From Thalassobius sp050633445 (lineage in GTDB: Bacteria; Pseudomonadota; Alphaproteobacteria; Rhodobacterales; Rhodobacteraceae): a DNA stretch of 64,000 nucleotides. This document shows positions 28,247 through 37,291 of the stretch, piece by piece. The stretch covers positions 30,943 to 94,942 of the forward strand of contig JBOEGN010000032.1 of the NCBI GenBank assembly GCA_050633445.1, written 5' to 3'. The translations under genes and the position numbers were made by a program. Numbering within the stretch: position 1 is the first letter of the stretch; each line of letters opens with the position of its first letter. The notes under the pieces were generated by a model. It saw only the letters and a list, made by a program, of their open reading frames with translations. It did not search any database and was not told the origin of the DNA.

Positions 28247-29226
28247 GCTGCCACCTCGTTTTCGCAAAGCAACGCGTCCGGCAGCAAGCGGATCACCTGT
28301 TCAGGATCGCGCGATGTCAGGATGGCCCGGCGCAGCTGCGGGCCGGTGCCCGCTTCGTCCATATACCAGCCCAGATGTTTCCGCGCGACACGCCCGCCCA
28401 GATCCGAGCCGTAAAAGCTCAGCATCGCCTGATAATGCGCGACGACCATGTCGGCCAGTGCGTCACCCTCGGGAATGTCGGGGGCATCAGCGCCATAGAG
28501 CTCGTGGGCAATCTGCGCCAGCAACCAAGGACGCCCCTGCGCCCCACGACCAACCATCACGCCATTGGCCCCGGATTTTTCCAACGCTTCGCGGGCCGTT
28601 TGCGCGCTGACGATGTCACCATTTGCGATCACAGGGATCGAGACCGCCTGTTTCACGGTCGCAATCGCCGCCCAGTCCGCGCGCCCTTTGTAGAACTGAC
28701 ACCGGGTCCGTCCGTGGATGGTCAGCATCTGAATGCCCGCAGCCTCGGCCCGTTGCGCAAGTTCGGGGGCGTTTAACAGATCGTCGTCCCATCCCAGCCG
28801 GGTTTTCAGCGTGACGGGCAGATCGACAGCGTCCACCACGGCCTCGATCAGTGTCAGCGCGTGATCCAAATCCTTAAGCAGCGCAGACCCGGAATACCCG
28901 TTAACCACTTTCTTAGCGGGGCACCCCATGTTGATGTCGATGATCTTGGCGCCGCTATCCTGAACCATACGCGCGGCCCTGGCCATCCATTCCGCATCGC
29001 GTCCGGCCAGCTGAACCGAGGTATTCGCCGCCTCAAAACCCAGCTCGGCTTTTTCGCGCACACCGGGTTTGGCCTGCACCATTTCCTGGCTGGCGACCAT
29101 TTCGCTGACGACCAGACCAGCACCAAAGCGCGACACGAGATCACGAAACGGCAAGTCCGTGATTCCGGCCAACGGAGCCAGAAAAACAGGGGGTGTCAAA
29201 GTTTTGTCCGCGAGAGTCAGCGACAC
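28243..29226 (-). CDS. dusB: tRNA-dihydrouridine synthase (DusB/NifR3)
   Basis: 327 residues. FMN-dependent reduction of uridines in tRNA D-loops. TIM-barrel motifs: PLAGITDLPFRDLV, the catalytic-Cys segment INMGCPAKKVV, TLKTRLGWDD and TIHGRTRCQFY. First gene of the dusB-ntrB-ntrC-ntrY-ntrX cluster (hence the old name nifR3). Starts with GTG (MSLTLADKTL). Confidence 0.95.
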   Translation of the reverse strand: MSLTLADKTLTPPVFLAPLAGITDLPFRDLVSRFGAGLVVSEMVASQEMVQAKPGVREKAELGFEAANTSVQLAGRDAEWMARAARMVQDSGAKIIDINMGCPAKKVVNGYSGSALLKDLDHALTLIEAVVDAVDLPVTLKTRLGWDDDLLNAPELAQRAEAAGIQMLTIHGRTRCQFYKGRADWAAIATVKQAVSIPVIANGDIVSAQTAREALEKSGANGVMVGRGAQGRPWLLAQIAHELYGADAPDIPEGDALADMVVAHYQAMLSFYGSDLGGRVARKHLGWYMDEAGTGPQLRRAILTSRDPEQVIRLLPDALLCENEVAA

Positions 29227-29419
29227 ATGCCTAATCCTTGTGCATTTGCCCTTGGACTAGCTGATCCCCCTACCCGCTTCAATGAATAGCGCCCAGAAAT
29301 CAGCCCCCTTGGTGGGATATGCCTATTATTTCATCACTTACGCCTGATCCACGGATGGATTGCCCTTGGCGGCCACACGTCCTATGCAACAGATAAAGGC
29401 AGTCAGAACCGAGGGTTTC

Positions 29420-30559
29420 ATGCGAACAGACGCAATCATCGTTGCCGCAGGACGCGGGCGTCGCGCAGGCGGTGGCGTCCCCAAGCAATGGCGCGATCTG
29501 GATGGTGATTCTGTGGCCGCCAGGACGGTTCAGGCCTTTCTGATGCACCCTCAGATTGATCGGATCGTAGTGGTCCATCACCCTGACGACCAAAGGGATG
29601 TCAGCGCGCTACCAGGTCAGGATCGTTTGACCCTGGTATTTGGTGGCGACACGCGCAATCAATCCGTCCGCAACGGGCTGGAGGCACTGGCTGCGGACGC
29701 CCCAGACCGCGTGCTGATCCATGATGTTGCGCGCCCCTGCGTCCCTGCGCAGTTAATCTCGGACGTGATCGCCGCACTGGATGACGCACCGGGCGCGGCC
29801 CCTGCTTTGGCAGTGACGGATGCGCTGTGGCAGGGCGCCGAGGAAACAGTGACCGGCGTCCAGGACCGAGACGGCCTGTTCCGCGCGCAAACACCTCAGG
29901 GGTTTCATTTTGACGCGCTGTTGAGCGCCCAACGCGCGTTCAGCGGCGAGGCGGCTGACGACGTTCAGGTCGCGCGCGCCGCCGGTCTGCGTGTGGCCAT
30001 TGTTCCCGGCCACGAGGACAACCTGAAAATCACCCACCCCGGCGATTTTGACCGGGCCCAGAAAATACTGCGAGGACAAATGGATATTCGCTTGGGCAAT
30101 GGCTATGACGTGCACCGGTTCGGGCCGGGCGATCATGTGATCCTGTGCGGGGTCAAGATCCCCCATGGGCGCGGGCTGCAAGGACATTCTGATGCTGATG
30201 TGGGCATGCATGCGGTGACGGACGCGCTTTATGGTGCGCTGGCCGAGGGCGATATTGGCCGCCACTTCCCGCCCTCTGATCCCCAATGGAAGGGTGCCGC
30301 CAGCGAGATTTTCCTGAAACACGCCGCCGATCTGGTCCATGGAAAAGGGTTTTCAATCAGCAACATAGACTGCACTTTGGTCTGCGAACACCCCAAGGTG
30401 GGACCACATGCCGCCGCGATGCAGGCCGAAATGGCGCGTATCATGGGGGTGGACCCGACCCGCGTCTCTATCAAGGCCACGACCAGCGAACGGCTGGGCT
30501 TCACCGGACGCGAGGAAGGCATCGCCGCCATCGCCACAGCCGCATTGGTAAAATCATGA
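29420..30559 (+). CDS. ispDF: Bifunctional IspDF (MEP cytidylyltransferase / MECDP synthase)
   Basis: 379 residues. Two consecutive steps around CDP-ME in the MEP isoprenoid pathway fused in one protein. IspD part: AIIVAAGRGRRAGGGVPKQW (CTP-binding), HDVARPCVP. IspF part from about residue 222: GNGYDVHRFGPG (zinc Asp/His), GHSDADVGMHAVTDALYGAL, and the C-terminal TTSERLGFTGREEGIAA. The ATG at 29420 (MRTDAIIVAAG) has GAGGG upstream; a longer in-frame start at 29360 has no homology. Stop overlaps pgpA. Confidence 0.96.
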   Translation: MRTDAIIVAAGRGRRAGGGVPKQWRDLDGDSVAARTVQAFLMHPQIDRIVVVHHPDDQRDVSALPGQDRLTLVFGGDTRNQSVRNGLEALAADAPDRVLIHDVARPCVPAQLISDVIAALDDAPGAAPALAVTDALWQGAEETVTGVQDRDGLFRAQTPQGFHFDALLSAQRAFSGEAADDVQVARAAGLRVAIVPGHEDNLKITHPGDFDRAQKILRGQMDIRLGNGYDVHRFGPGDHVILCGVKIPHGRGLQGHSDADVGMHAVTDALYGALAEGDIGRHFPPSDPQWKGAASEIFLKHAADLVHGKGFSISNIDCTLVCEHPKVGPHAAAMQAEMARIMGVDPTRVSIKATTSERLGFTGREEGIAAIATAALVKS

Positions 30560-31038
30560 TCAGACTGATTAACACATTTTTCTACACCGGCCTTCTGCGC
30601 CCCGCCCCCGGCACTTGGGGATCGCTGGCCGCGCTGATCATCGGCTGGGGGATCGAGCGGTATCTGGGGTTTTGGCCGTTGGTCGTGGCAACGCTGATCG
30701 CCACCGCCGTCGGATTTTGGACCATCGGCATCGAGCTGAAAGATCGCCCCGGCGATGACCCCTCCGAAATCGTGATTGACGAGGTCGCGGGCATGTGGTT
30801 GGCCATGCTGTTCCCCGCCGCAGCATTCTACATGCGCGACATGTCCATGATCTGGCCCGGCCCGGTCGCAGCGTTCTTGTTTTTTCGCTTGTTCGACATC
30901 ACCAAACCCTGGCTCGTGGGACGCGCCGACCGTCGCCATGACGCGCCGGGCGTGATGCTGGACGACCTGTGGGCGGGTCTTTTCGCTGGGGTTTGCACAC
31001 TGATCGCAGCGGCCTTGTACCATGTGGTGCTGATATGA
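30556..31038 (+). CDS. pgpA: Phosphatidylglycerophosphatase A
   Basis: 160 residues, inner-membrane enzyme dephosphorylating phosphatidylglycerophosphate to phosphatidylglycerol. The hallmark DPSEIVIDEVAGMW and the RPAPGTWGSL motif are present, with several hydrophobic helices. ATG at 30556 overlaps the ispDF stop (ATGA) and its stop overlaps the next gene the same way, so ispDF-pgpA-pncC is a tightly coupled operon. Confidence 0.95.
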   Translation: MIRLINTFFYTGLLRPAPGTWGSLAALIIGWGIERYLGFWPLVVATLIATAVGFWTIGIELKDRPGDDPSEIVIDEVAGMWLAMLFPAAAFYMRDMSMIWPGPVAAFLFFRLFDITKPWLVGRADRRHDAPGVMLDDLWAGLFAGVCTLIAAALYHVVLI

Positions 31039-31502
31039 ACGCCCTCGACCTGCTGGAGCTGTACAAAGCGCGCGGTCTGCGGATCGCAACGGCCGAAAGC
31101 TGCACCGGAGGCATGGTCTCGGCCGCGATTACGGATGTCGCCGGGTCTTCGGCAGTGTTCGAACGCGGCTTTGTCACCTACACCAACGACGCCAAAATGC
31201 AGATGCTGGGCGTACACCCGGACACGCTCAAGGCCCACGGCGCGGTGTCCGAACAAGTGGCGGCCGAAATGGCGGCCGGTGCGCTTGAAAACTCGGATGC
31301 GGATGTCGCGGTTTCCATCACCGGAATCGCTGGACCAGGCGGATCAGACTTCAAACCCGAGGGGCGCGTCTGCTTTGGCCTGGCAACAAAATCCGGCGAC
31401 GTGCTGACGGAAACTCTGGAATTCGGCGCGATCGGGCGCGCGAATGTCCGCGCCAAATCTGTTCAGAAAGCCATCGCTTTGCTTAAATCCGCAGCAACAT
31501 AA
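31035..31502 (+). CDS. pncC: CinA C-terminal family: nicotinamide-nucleotide amidase
   Basis: 155 residues, the stand-alone CinA C-terminal domain. Likely deamidates NMN to NaMN for NAD recycling. Motifs TAESCTGGMVSAAITDV (active-site Ser region), the VAVSITGIAGPGG segment and GRVCFGL. Overlaps the pgpA stop by four bases. The N-terminal MoCF-like domain of full CinA is absent, as usual for this subgroup. Confidence 0.92.
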   Translation: MNALDLLELYKARGLRIATAESCTGGMVSAAITDVAGSSAVFERGFVTYTNDAKMQMLGVHPDTLKAHGAVSEQVAAEMAAGALENSDADVAVSITGIAGPGGSDFKPEGRVCFGLATKSGDVLTETLEFGAIGRANVRAKSVQKAIALLKSAAT

Positions 31503-31667
31503 TTAGGTCTAAATATTAGTCATTACACCCATTTTTAGCCCTTTTTTTAGGCTTTTCTCAAACTGCGCGATTTTTTGGCGCCTTGAATCCCTATTGCTTC
31601 TTTCTTTTGCGCTCTGATTCCGCTTGATCCCCCCAACAAAATCCAAGGGAACGGAAAGGAAAGACAC

Positions 31668-32846
31668 ATGAACGGAGCGGATACCGCCTGGATCATTGTC
31701 GCAACAGCATTGGTGCTGTTCATGACGCTGCCGGGGCTGGCACTGTTTTACGGGGGCCTTGTGCGCGCCCGCAACGTGCTCAGTGTTTTCATGCATGTTT
31801 ACGCCATCGCCTGCTTAATGAGCGTGCTTTGGTTCGCCGTCGGCTACTCGATCGCATTCGGGGATGGGGGCGCCTATTGGGGCGGCCTGGGCAAGATGTT
31901 CCTGATGGGCATTGACGCGGACACCCTGTCGGGCACCCTGCCCGAGGTGCTGTTCTTTGCCTTCCAGATGACCTTTGCCATCATCACACCCGCGCTGATC
32001 GTCGGTGCCTATGTGGAACGCATCGGCTTTGGCTTTGTGCTGCTGTTCTCGGGCCTGTGGATGGTGCTGGTCTATGCGCCCGTCACCCACTGGATCTGGG
32101 GCGGAGGTTTCCTGGCGGATGGCGGTATCTTTGGTGAGGTCGGCGTTAAAGATTTCGCAGGCGGCATCGTTGTTCACGAAACCGCGGGCATTGCCGCGCT
32201 GGTTCTGGCCGTAATGCTGGGTGCGCGCAAACATAAGACCACCCCGCCGCATAATCCCGGCTATGTCATGATCGGCGCCGCGATGCTGTGGGTCGGTTGG
32301 TTCGGCTTTAACGGTGGCTCGCAACTGGCTGCCGACGGCGGTGCTGCGATGGCGCTGACCGTGACGCATATCTCGGCCGCGACAGCCTCGTTGACTTGGG
32401 CCCTGTGGGAGAAGATCAAGTACGGAAAAGCCTCGCTGGTGGGTATCGTCACCGGCACGATTGCTGGCCTGGCCTCGATCACGCCGGCCTCGGGCTTTGT
32501 TGGCCCGATCGAGGCGCTGATCATCGGTGCCATCGCTGGTATCATGTGTCAGGAAGCGGTGAACCTGATCCGCAACAAGGCCAAAATCGACGATACGCTG
32601 GACGTTTTCGCCGTGCACGGTGTCGGTGGTATCTTCGGTACGATCATGATCGCGGCCTTTGGTGCCGGATCCTGGGCCGCTCAGCTGGGATCGCTGGCGA
32701 TTGTTGGCGTGTTCACCCTGGTCGTGTCCGTTGTGCTGGCTAAAATCGTTGGCCTGATCACGCCGCTGCGCGTTGACGAGGAAACCGAGACCAACGGCCT
32801 GGACCTGTCCGCCCATGGCGAGCGTGCTTACGATCACAACTCGTAA
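31668..32846 (+). CDS. amtB: Ammonium transporter (Amt family)
   Basis: 392 residues, eleven predicted membrane spans. Conducts NH4+/NH3. Conserved pore parts: Asp and first twin His in KDFAGGIVVHETAG, second His in VFAVHGVGGIFGT. GGAAAGGA lies before the ATG. The 165-base upstream region (31503-31667) is AT-rich and probably holds the promoter, but has no clear NtrC site I could identify. No glnK gene precedes it, unlike in many bacteria. A strong terminator follows. Confidence 0.96.
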   Translation: MNGADTAWIIVATALVLFMTLPGLALFYGGLVRARNVLSVFMHVYAIACLMSVLWFAVGYSIAFGDGGAYWGGLGKMFLMGIDADTLSGTLPEVLFFAFQMTFAIITPALIVGAYVERIGFGFVLLFSGLWMVLVYAPVTHWIWGGGFLADGGIFGEVGVKDFAGGIVVHETAGIAALVLAVMLGARKHKTTPPHNPGYVMIGAAMLWVGWFGFNGGSQLAADGGAAMALTVTHISAATASLTWALWEKIKYGKASLVGIVTGTIAGLASITPASGFVGPIEALIIGAIAGIMCQEAVNLIRNKAKIDDTLDVFAVHGVGGIFGTIMIAAFGAGSWAAQLGSLAIVGVFTLVVSVVLAKIVGLITPLRVDEETETNGLDLSAHGERAYDHNS

Positions 32847-32866
32847 AGCAAACCGAAAAACACGAC

Positions 32867-32893
32867 AGGCCGCCCCATCCGGGCGGCCTTTTT
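32867..32893 (+). terminator. Intrinsic terminator of the ammonium transporter gene
   Basis: Nine-base stem AGGCCGCCC / GGGCGGCCT with loop CATCC, followed by a T tract (TTTTTCGTTT). 20 bases after the stop codon. Confidence 0.92.
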
Positions 32894-32913
32894 CGTTTCG
32901 ATGTCAGCGCTGT

Positions 32914-33360
32914 TCAGACGTACAGTTCAGCCGCACGGCGTTCGAACGCCCGCACAATCCGTTGCATCGCCTCGTTAAAAACCACGCCGATGATGCCTTG
33001 CAACACCGCATTGCGGAATTCGAAGTCAACGAAGAAAACGACCTCGCAGCCGCCCTCGACATCCGCGAAATCCCAGCTCGAGCGCATGTGTTTGAACGGC
33101 CCGTCCAGGTATTCGATCTCTAACCGTTTTTGATCGGGGCGCATCACCACATTCGATCCGAACCGCTCGCGAAATACCTTGAAGCTGATCACCAGGTCGG
33201 CCTTCATCAGGCTGGAGCCGTCCCCCTGCTCCGTCACAGACCGCACCCGCGCCGCAGCACACCACGGCAAAAACTGTGGGTAATCGGCGACGTCAGCCAC
33301 CAGATCGTACATCTGCTGGGCGGAATAGGGCAGAATGCGGGTCTCGGAATGTGTTGGCAT
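32914..33360 (-). CDS. Coenzyme Q-binding / RatA-like START-domain protein
   Basis: 148 residues. Polyketide-cyclase/START fold related to eukaryotic Coq10 and bacterial RatA: YSAQQMYDLVADVADYPQFLPWC at the start is the family hallmark. Coq10-type proteins bind ubiquinone and assist respiration; RatA in E. coli has been linked to ribosome-subunit joining. Gene lies near lipA, as commonly in alphaproteobacteria. Which role applies is unknown. Confidence 0.88.
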   Translation of the reverse strand: MPTHSETRILPYSAQQMYDLVADVADYPQFLPWCAAARVRSVTEQGDGSSLMKADLVISFKVFRERFGSNVVMRPDQKRLEIEYLDGPFKHMRSSWDFADVEGGCEVVFFVDFEFRNAVLQGIIGVVFNEAMQRIVRAFERRAAELYV

Positions 33361-33432
33361 CGTGGGCTTTGTTTTTCGCGTGACAGGTGGGGGCTATTTC
33401 GTAGACTGTGCGCGGGAATTCAAGGGGAACTC

Positions 33433-33978
33433 ATGCCACAGCGTCCTTATGTCATTGACGAAATGATCTCGGCCAAACAAATCGCCGCGAGGATCGAGGA
33501 ATTGGCCGCCGCGATCCAGTCCGAATACGCCGATACAGACAAGCTGGTGGTGGTCGGGCTGCTGCGCGGCAGTTTCGTTTTCATCGCCGATCTGGTGCGC
33601 GAATTGGACCTGCCGGTCGAGGTCGACTTCCTCGAGGCATCATCCTATGGCGATTCCACCGAAAGCTCGCGCGAGGTACGGATTTTGAAGGATCTGCGCG
33701 GCGAGATTGAAGGGCGTGATGTTCTGGTGGTCGAGGATATTGTGGACACCGGGTATACTCTGCACCACGTCCGTCACCTGCTGGCGGGCCGCGCCCCCCG
33801 CAAGATGAAAATCATCGCCCTGCTGGACAAACCCGCCCGCCGCGAGGTCGAAATGCAGGCGGATTGGACGGGGTTCACCATTCCAGATGAATTCGTCGTA
33901 GGCTATGGCATTGATTTTGCTCAACGCAATCGCAACCTGCCGTTCATCGGCAAGGTCCGTTTCCTAGAGGAGACCTGA
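33433..33978 (+). CDS. hpt: Hypoxanthine phosphoribosyltransferase
   Basis: 181 residues. Purine salvage: hypoxanthine (and guanine) plus PRPP to IMP/GMP. PRPP-binding motif VLVVEDIVDTGYTL, catalytic loop LEASSYGDST and KPARREVEMQADWTGF are diagnostic. The ATG at 33433 has AAGGGGAA upstream. Feeds the guaB/guaA pathway found elsewhere in the window. The next small gene starts four bases after its stop. Confidence 0.95.
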   Translation: MPQRPYVIDEMISAKQIAARIEELAAAIQSEYADTDKLVVVGLLRGSFVFIADLVRELDLPVEVDFLEASSYGDSTESSREVRILKDLRGEIEGRDVLVVEDIVDTGYTLHHVRHLLAGRAPRKMKIIALLDKPARREVEMQADWTGFTIPDEFVVGYGIDFAQRNRNLPFIGKVRFLEET

Positions 33979-33981
33979 GCC

Positions 33982-34143
33982 GTGATCTGGTTCCTGCGCA
34001 TGGCCAAATGGGCGCGAAATCCGCCCTCAGCCAAACGGGTCAAGCTGGTTCTGGCGGTGATTGCACTATGCCTGATCCTGGTCGCCATCGAGCGCTGGAT
34101 CGGCTGGCCCGAGGCGCTGACCGTCCAGAAAATGCGCCCCTGA
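33982..34143 (+). CDS. Small single-span membrane protein
   Basis: 53 residues starting at GTG (VIWFLRMAKWARNPP), with one membrane helix (LVLAVIALCLILVAI) flanked by basic residues and a WIGWPEAL tail. AGAGGAG nine bases before the GTG lies in the end of hpt, so the two are translated from one mRNA. An internal ATG at 34000 is a second possible start. The stop is immediately next to the convergent cupin gene. No function recognised; codon use resembles the neighbours. Confidence 0.7.
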   Translation: MIWFLRMAKWARNPPSAKRVKLVLAVIALCLILVAIERWIGWPEALTVQKMRP

Positions 34144-34479
34144 TCAGCGCTTCAGCGGATAGCGGTCGCCTTCTTCGAAAACGTCGATCGCTTTGGAACC
34201 GGCCTTAATCACACCGCTATGCACCACGCCCGCAGGAATGTCATAGGTGTCGCCCTTGCGATAGGTGCGGGTGTCTTCACCAATTGTCAGCTCGATCTCG
34301 CCATCCAGCACGGTGCCCCACTGGCCCAGATGGGAATGGGGTGGCAGCACAGCGTCCTTGTGGAAATGAAAGAACGCGACCAAGCCATCCTGCGAAGCGA
34401 TGGCGCGGATGGTCACGTCTTCTTCGGTAAAAGCGGTGTCCAAGCTGGGAAAGCGATGGATGAATGCAGCGAAATCCAC
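34144..34479 (-). CDS. Cupin-domain protein
   Basis: 111 residues, one cupin barrel. Metal-ligand pattern of motif 1 (PPHSHLGQWGTVLDGEIEL) and motif 2 (YDIPAGVVHSGV). Begins with GTG overlapping the lipA stop by one base (TAGTG), so it is translationally coupled to lipA. Small cupins of this kind range from enzymes to sugar-binding proteins; no substrate can be assigned. Confidence 0.85.
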   Translation of the reverse strand: MDFAAFIHRFPSLDTAFTEEDVTIRAIASQDGLVAFFHFHKDAVLPPHSHLGQWGTVLDGEIELTIGEDTRTYRKGDTYDIPAGVVHSGVIKAGSKAIDVFEEGDRYPLKR

Positions 34480-35435
34480 TATTGCGCCCCCAATTTGGCC
34501 ATGCGGTTTTCACGCAACCGGGCAAAGTCATCCCCTGCGTGATAGGACGAGCGTGTCAGCGGCGTCGCCGAAACCATCAAGAACCCCTTGCCATACGCAG
34601 CCTTTTCATAGGCGGCGAACTCATCGGGATGCACGAAACGATCCACGGCATGGTGTTTCGGCGTGGGTTGCAGGTACTGACCGATGGTCAGGAAATCGAT
34701 GTCAGCGGCGCGCATATCGTCCATGACCTGATGCACGCCCTGTTTGTCCTCGCCCAGACCGACCATGATGCCGGATTTTGTGAACATCGTCGGGTCCAGA
34801 TCCTTGACCCTTTGCAATAAGCGCAGCGAGTGGAAGTAGCGCGCGCCCGGACGAACCTCGGGATAGAGGCCGGGGACGGTCTCTAGATTATGGTTGAACA
34901 CGTCCGGTTTGGCGGCGACCACAACCTCCAGCACCTCGTCCGAGCACTTCAGGAAGTCAGGCGTCAGGATTTCGATGGTCGTATTCGGGCTGCGGTGACG
35001 AATGGCGCGAATGGTTTGCGCAAAATGCTCGGCGCCGCCATCCTCTAGGTCATCGCGGTCGACACTGGTGATCACCACATGGTTCAGGCCCAGTTTCTGG
35101 ACAGCATCGGCCACACGGCCCGGCTCGAACGTATCCAGGTTCTGAGGCTTGCCCGTCGCGATGTTGCAGAACGTACAGCCGCGGGTGCAAATCTCGCCCA
35201 TGATCATCATGGTGGCGTGGCCTTGGCTCCAACATTCGCCGGCATTCGGACAGCCCGCCTCTTCGCAGACGGTGACCAGCTTATTTTCACGCATGATCTT
35301 ATGCGTTTCTTTATAGCCGTCCGAAACCGGGGCCTTAACGCGAATCCAGCTTGGCTTTTTGGGCTGAGCATTATCCGGACGGTGGGCCTTCTCGGGGTGG
35401 CGCTGTTCGGGGACTTTCAGGTCACGCACGGTCAT
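34479..35435 (-). CDS. lipA: Lipoyl synthase
   Basis: 318 residues, radical-SAM enzyme inserting two sulfurs into octanoyl groups on 2-oxoacid dehydrogenases. Auxiliary cluster Cys in CEEAGCPNAGEC, radical-SAM cluster in CTRGCTFCNIATGKP, and the C-terminal SSYHAGDDF with the Ser that ligates the auxiliary cluster. The ATG at 35435 has CAGGA upstream. A frameshifted membrane-peptide reading frame ends 15 bases before its start. Confidence 0.97.
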   Translation of the reverse strand: MTVRDLKVPEQRHPEKAHRPDNAQPKKPSWIRVKAPVSDGYKETHKIMRENKLVTVCEEAGCPNAGECWSQGHATMMIMGEICTRGCTFCNIATGKPQNLDTFEPGRVADAVQKLGLNHVVITSVDRDDLEDGGAEHFAQTIRAIRHRSPNTTIEILTPDFLKCSDEVLEVVVAAKPDVFNHNLETVPGLYPEVRPGARYFHSLRLLQRVKDLDPTMFTKSGIMVGLGEDKQGVHQVMDDMRAADIDFLTIGQYLQPTPKHHAVDRFVHPDEFAAYEKAAYGKGFLMVSATPLTRSSYHAGDDFARLRENRMAKLGAQ

Positions 35436-35450
35436 ATTCCTGCTGTTTGT

Positions 35451-35562
35451 TCAAGCACCACTATAAAACTTAGGCAGCCCAAGCACCAGTGAGGCAAGTA
35501 TGAAAATGTAAGCAACGATCGAGCCAACGCTGCACAGCAGCAATTTTTTCGTTATTGGCCAT
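35451..35562 (-). pseudogene. Frameshifted small membrane peptide upstream of lipA
   Basis: ATG at 35562 has AGGATAAGG upstream and begins MANNEK. As written, the frame runs off into an unrelated 30-residue peptide after the A6 run (minus strand; T6 at 35544-35549). With five A it becomes a 36-residue peptide: MANNEK, a long hydrophobic helix (LLLCSVGSIVAYIFILASLVL), then GLPKFYSGA and a stop at 35451, 15 bases before lipA. One-base homopolymer errors are common in draft assemblies, so this may be an intact gene with a sequencing error, a decaying gene, or a slippage-prone one. No family recognised. Confidence 0.4.
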
Positions 35563-35696
35563 AGCCTTATCCTGTCAACATGCAGGAAGAATGCATTTTT
35601 TCCGACGTTGCGTCGCAGAAAATGGTCTTGGCACCAGTTTAGAAACGTTTTAAGTAGGGCTCAATTCTGCCTTTAATCGAAAAAGAGGATCCTCTG

Positions 35697-36248
35697 ATGC
35701 AAGCTGGTTCAAAACTGCCGAACGTTACTTTCCGCACCCGTGTTCGCGACGAAGCCGTGGGTGGCCCCAACCCTTTCCGCTGGGAAGACAAGACCACCGC
35801 TGACTATTTCGATGGCAAGCGCGTGATCCTGTTCTCGCTGCCCGGCGCGTTCACCCCCACTTGCTCGACCTACCAGCTGCCCGGCTTTGAAAAAATGGCT
35901 GGCGAGTTTGCTGAAAAAGGCATCGACGACATCTATGTCATGTCGGTCAACGACAGCTTTGTTATGAACAAATGGGCGCAGGACCAGAAGCTGGAAAACG
36001 TCTCGGTTATCCCTGATGGTTCGGGCGAATTCACCCGTAAAGTCGGTATGCTGGTCGCCAAGGACAACCTGGGCTTTGGCATGCGCTCGTGGCGCTATGC
36101 GGCCATCGTCAACAATGGCGTGATCGAAGCCTGGTTCCAAGAGCCCGGCCTGTCGGACAACCACGGCGAAGACCCATACGGCGAAAGCTCGCCCGAGAAC
36201 CTGATGAAATACCTGGACGCCAAAGACACAGCTGTCGCAGCTGAGTAA
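35697..36248 (+). CDS. Peroxiredoxin, Prx5 type
   Basis: 183 residues. Reduces hydroperoxides with peroxidatic Cys56 in PGAFTPTCSTYQLPGFE, the Prx5 active site. No glutaredoxin domain follows, so it relies on external thiols. Convergent with the OxyR-type regulator, which probably controls it. AGAGGATC precedes the ATG. Followed by a strong terminator. Confidence 0.94.
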   Translation: MQAGSKLPNVTFRTRVRDEAVGGPNPFRWEDKTTADYFDGKRVILFSLPGAFTPTCSTYQLPGFEKMAGEFAEKGIDDIYVMSVNDSFVMNKWAQDQKLENVSVIPDGSGEFTRKVGMLVAKDNLGFGMRSWRYAAIVNNGVIEAWFQEPGLSDNHGEDPYGESSPENLMKYLDAKDTAVAAE

Positions 36249-36271
36249 GCTGGTTTTCCTAAGAATTCCCT

Positions 36272-36300
36272 AAGGCCCGCCCGTTTCTGGCGGGCCTTTT
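36272..36300 (+). terminator. Intrinsic terminator of the peroxiredoxin gene
   Basis: Ten-base stem AAGGCCCGCC / GGCGGGCCTT with seven-base loop CGTTTCT and a T run, 24 bases after the stop. Confidence 0.92.
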
Positions 36301-36310
36301 CTGTGGGGGG

Positions 36311-37243
36311 CTACCCATTGGCCTCGCGCGAGGAGTGAATCAACTCGCGCCCCGTTTGGCGCAAAACCGCCACCAGATCGCTGAACCAACCATCATCAAC
36401 CGAAGACGCACGACGGACCAAACCGATCATGCGCGCAGGCTCGGGCGCGGCAAAGCGCATCAAGTGCATATCGGGGGCGGCCTGGCGTTCTGAAATCGCC
36501 GCCATTTCAGGCATCAAAGTCAGTCCAAACCCTGCAGCGACCAGCCGCGTCAACGTCGCCAAAGAGGACGCCCCCATATTGATTTGTCCTTGTGCATCAG
36601 GCGGTTGGCCGCACACCTCAAGCGCTTGGTCCGTCAGGCAATGCCCGTCTTCCAAAAGCAACAATTGCGTGGGGCGCAGCTCGGTCGGGCGCAGCGTTTC
36701 GGGGTTCCCCAGCGCCTTCAATCGGGCCTGACTGCCGGCCAAAAGAAAGCGATCCTCGAACAACGGCTCCTCGACCAATCCGGTTTCAGAGGTCGGCAAG
36801 GCCAGCACAGCCGCGTCGATCTGACCGGCCTTTAAGGCCTCTAGCAACCGGTGGGTTTTGCCCTCTTGCACCTGCACATCCAGCTGAATGTCGTCAGACC
36901 GCAGCGCAGCCAAGACCCCCGGCAGCAAATAGGGCGCGATCGTTGGGATCACGCCCAGGGTCAAATGCCCGGACAACCCTGATTTCCAACGCGCCGATTC
37001 CTCGAGCACACGAACGCCGTCCAGCACTTTGGTGGCCTGTTGCAGAATCCGCCGTCCAAACGGAGTGAGCAACACATCGCGCGCCTGCCGTTCCACCAGC
37101 GGCCCGCCCAATGTGGCCTCAAGCTCTTTGATTTGAACGGAAAGGGCGGGTTGCGAGACATGCACAGACTCGGCCGCACGTCTGAAATTGCGCTGTTCAG
37201 CAAGGGCCTGAAAATAGCGAAGCTGGCGTAGGGTGATGCTCAT
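36311..37243 (-). CDS. oxyR: OxyR, peroxide-sensing LysR regulator
   Basis: 310 residues. N-terminal LysR HTH (ALAEQRNFRRAAESVHVSQ). The effector domain holds LLLEDGHC202LTDQALEVC211, the OxyR redox pair with eight residues between the cysteines, as in E. coli Cys199/Cys208. That identifies it as OxyR rather than a general LysR protein. Adjacent to a peroxiredoxin. The stops converge, so it does not share a promoter with that gene. Confidence 0.92.
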   Translation of the reverse strand: MSITLRQLRYFQALAEQRNFRRAAESVHVSQPALSVQIKELEATLGGPLVERQARDVLLTPFGRRILQQATKVLDGVRVLEESARWKSGLSGHLTLGVIPTIAPYLLPGVLAALRSDDIQLDVQVQEGKTHRLLEALKAGQIDAAVLALPTSETGLVEEPLFEDRFLLAGSQARLKALGNPETLRPTELRPTQLLLLEDGHCLTDQALEVCGQPPDAQGQINMGASSLATLTRLVAAGFGLTLMPEMAAISERQAAPDMHLMRFAAPEPARMIGLVRRASSVDDGWFSDLVAVLRQTGRELIHSSREANG

Positions 37244-37291
37244 AAGCTCACCCTATCACCAGCCACCAGATCAACAAGTTGATCTTATGCT

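Noticed and set aside
31503..31667. glnK gene before the ammonium transporter
   Set aside because: No PII-like frame on either strand; only an AT-rich promoter region.
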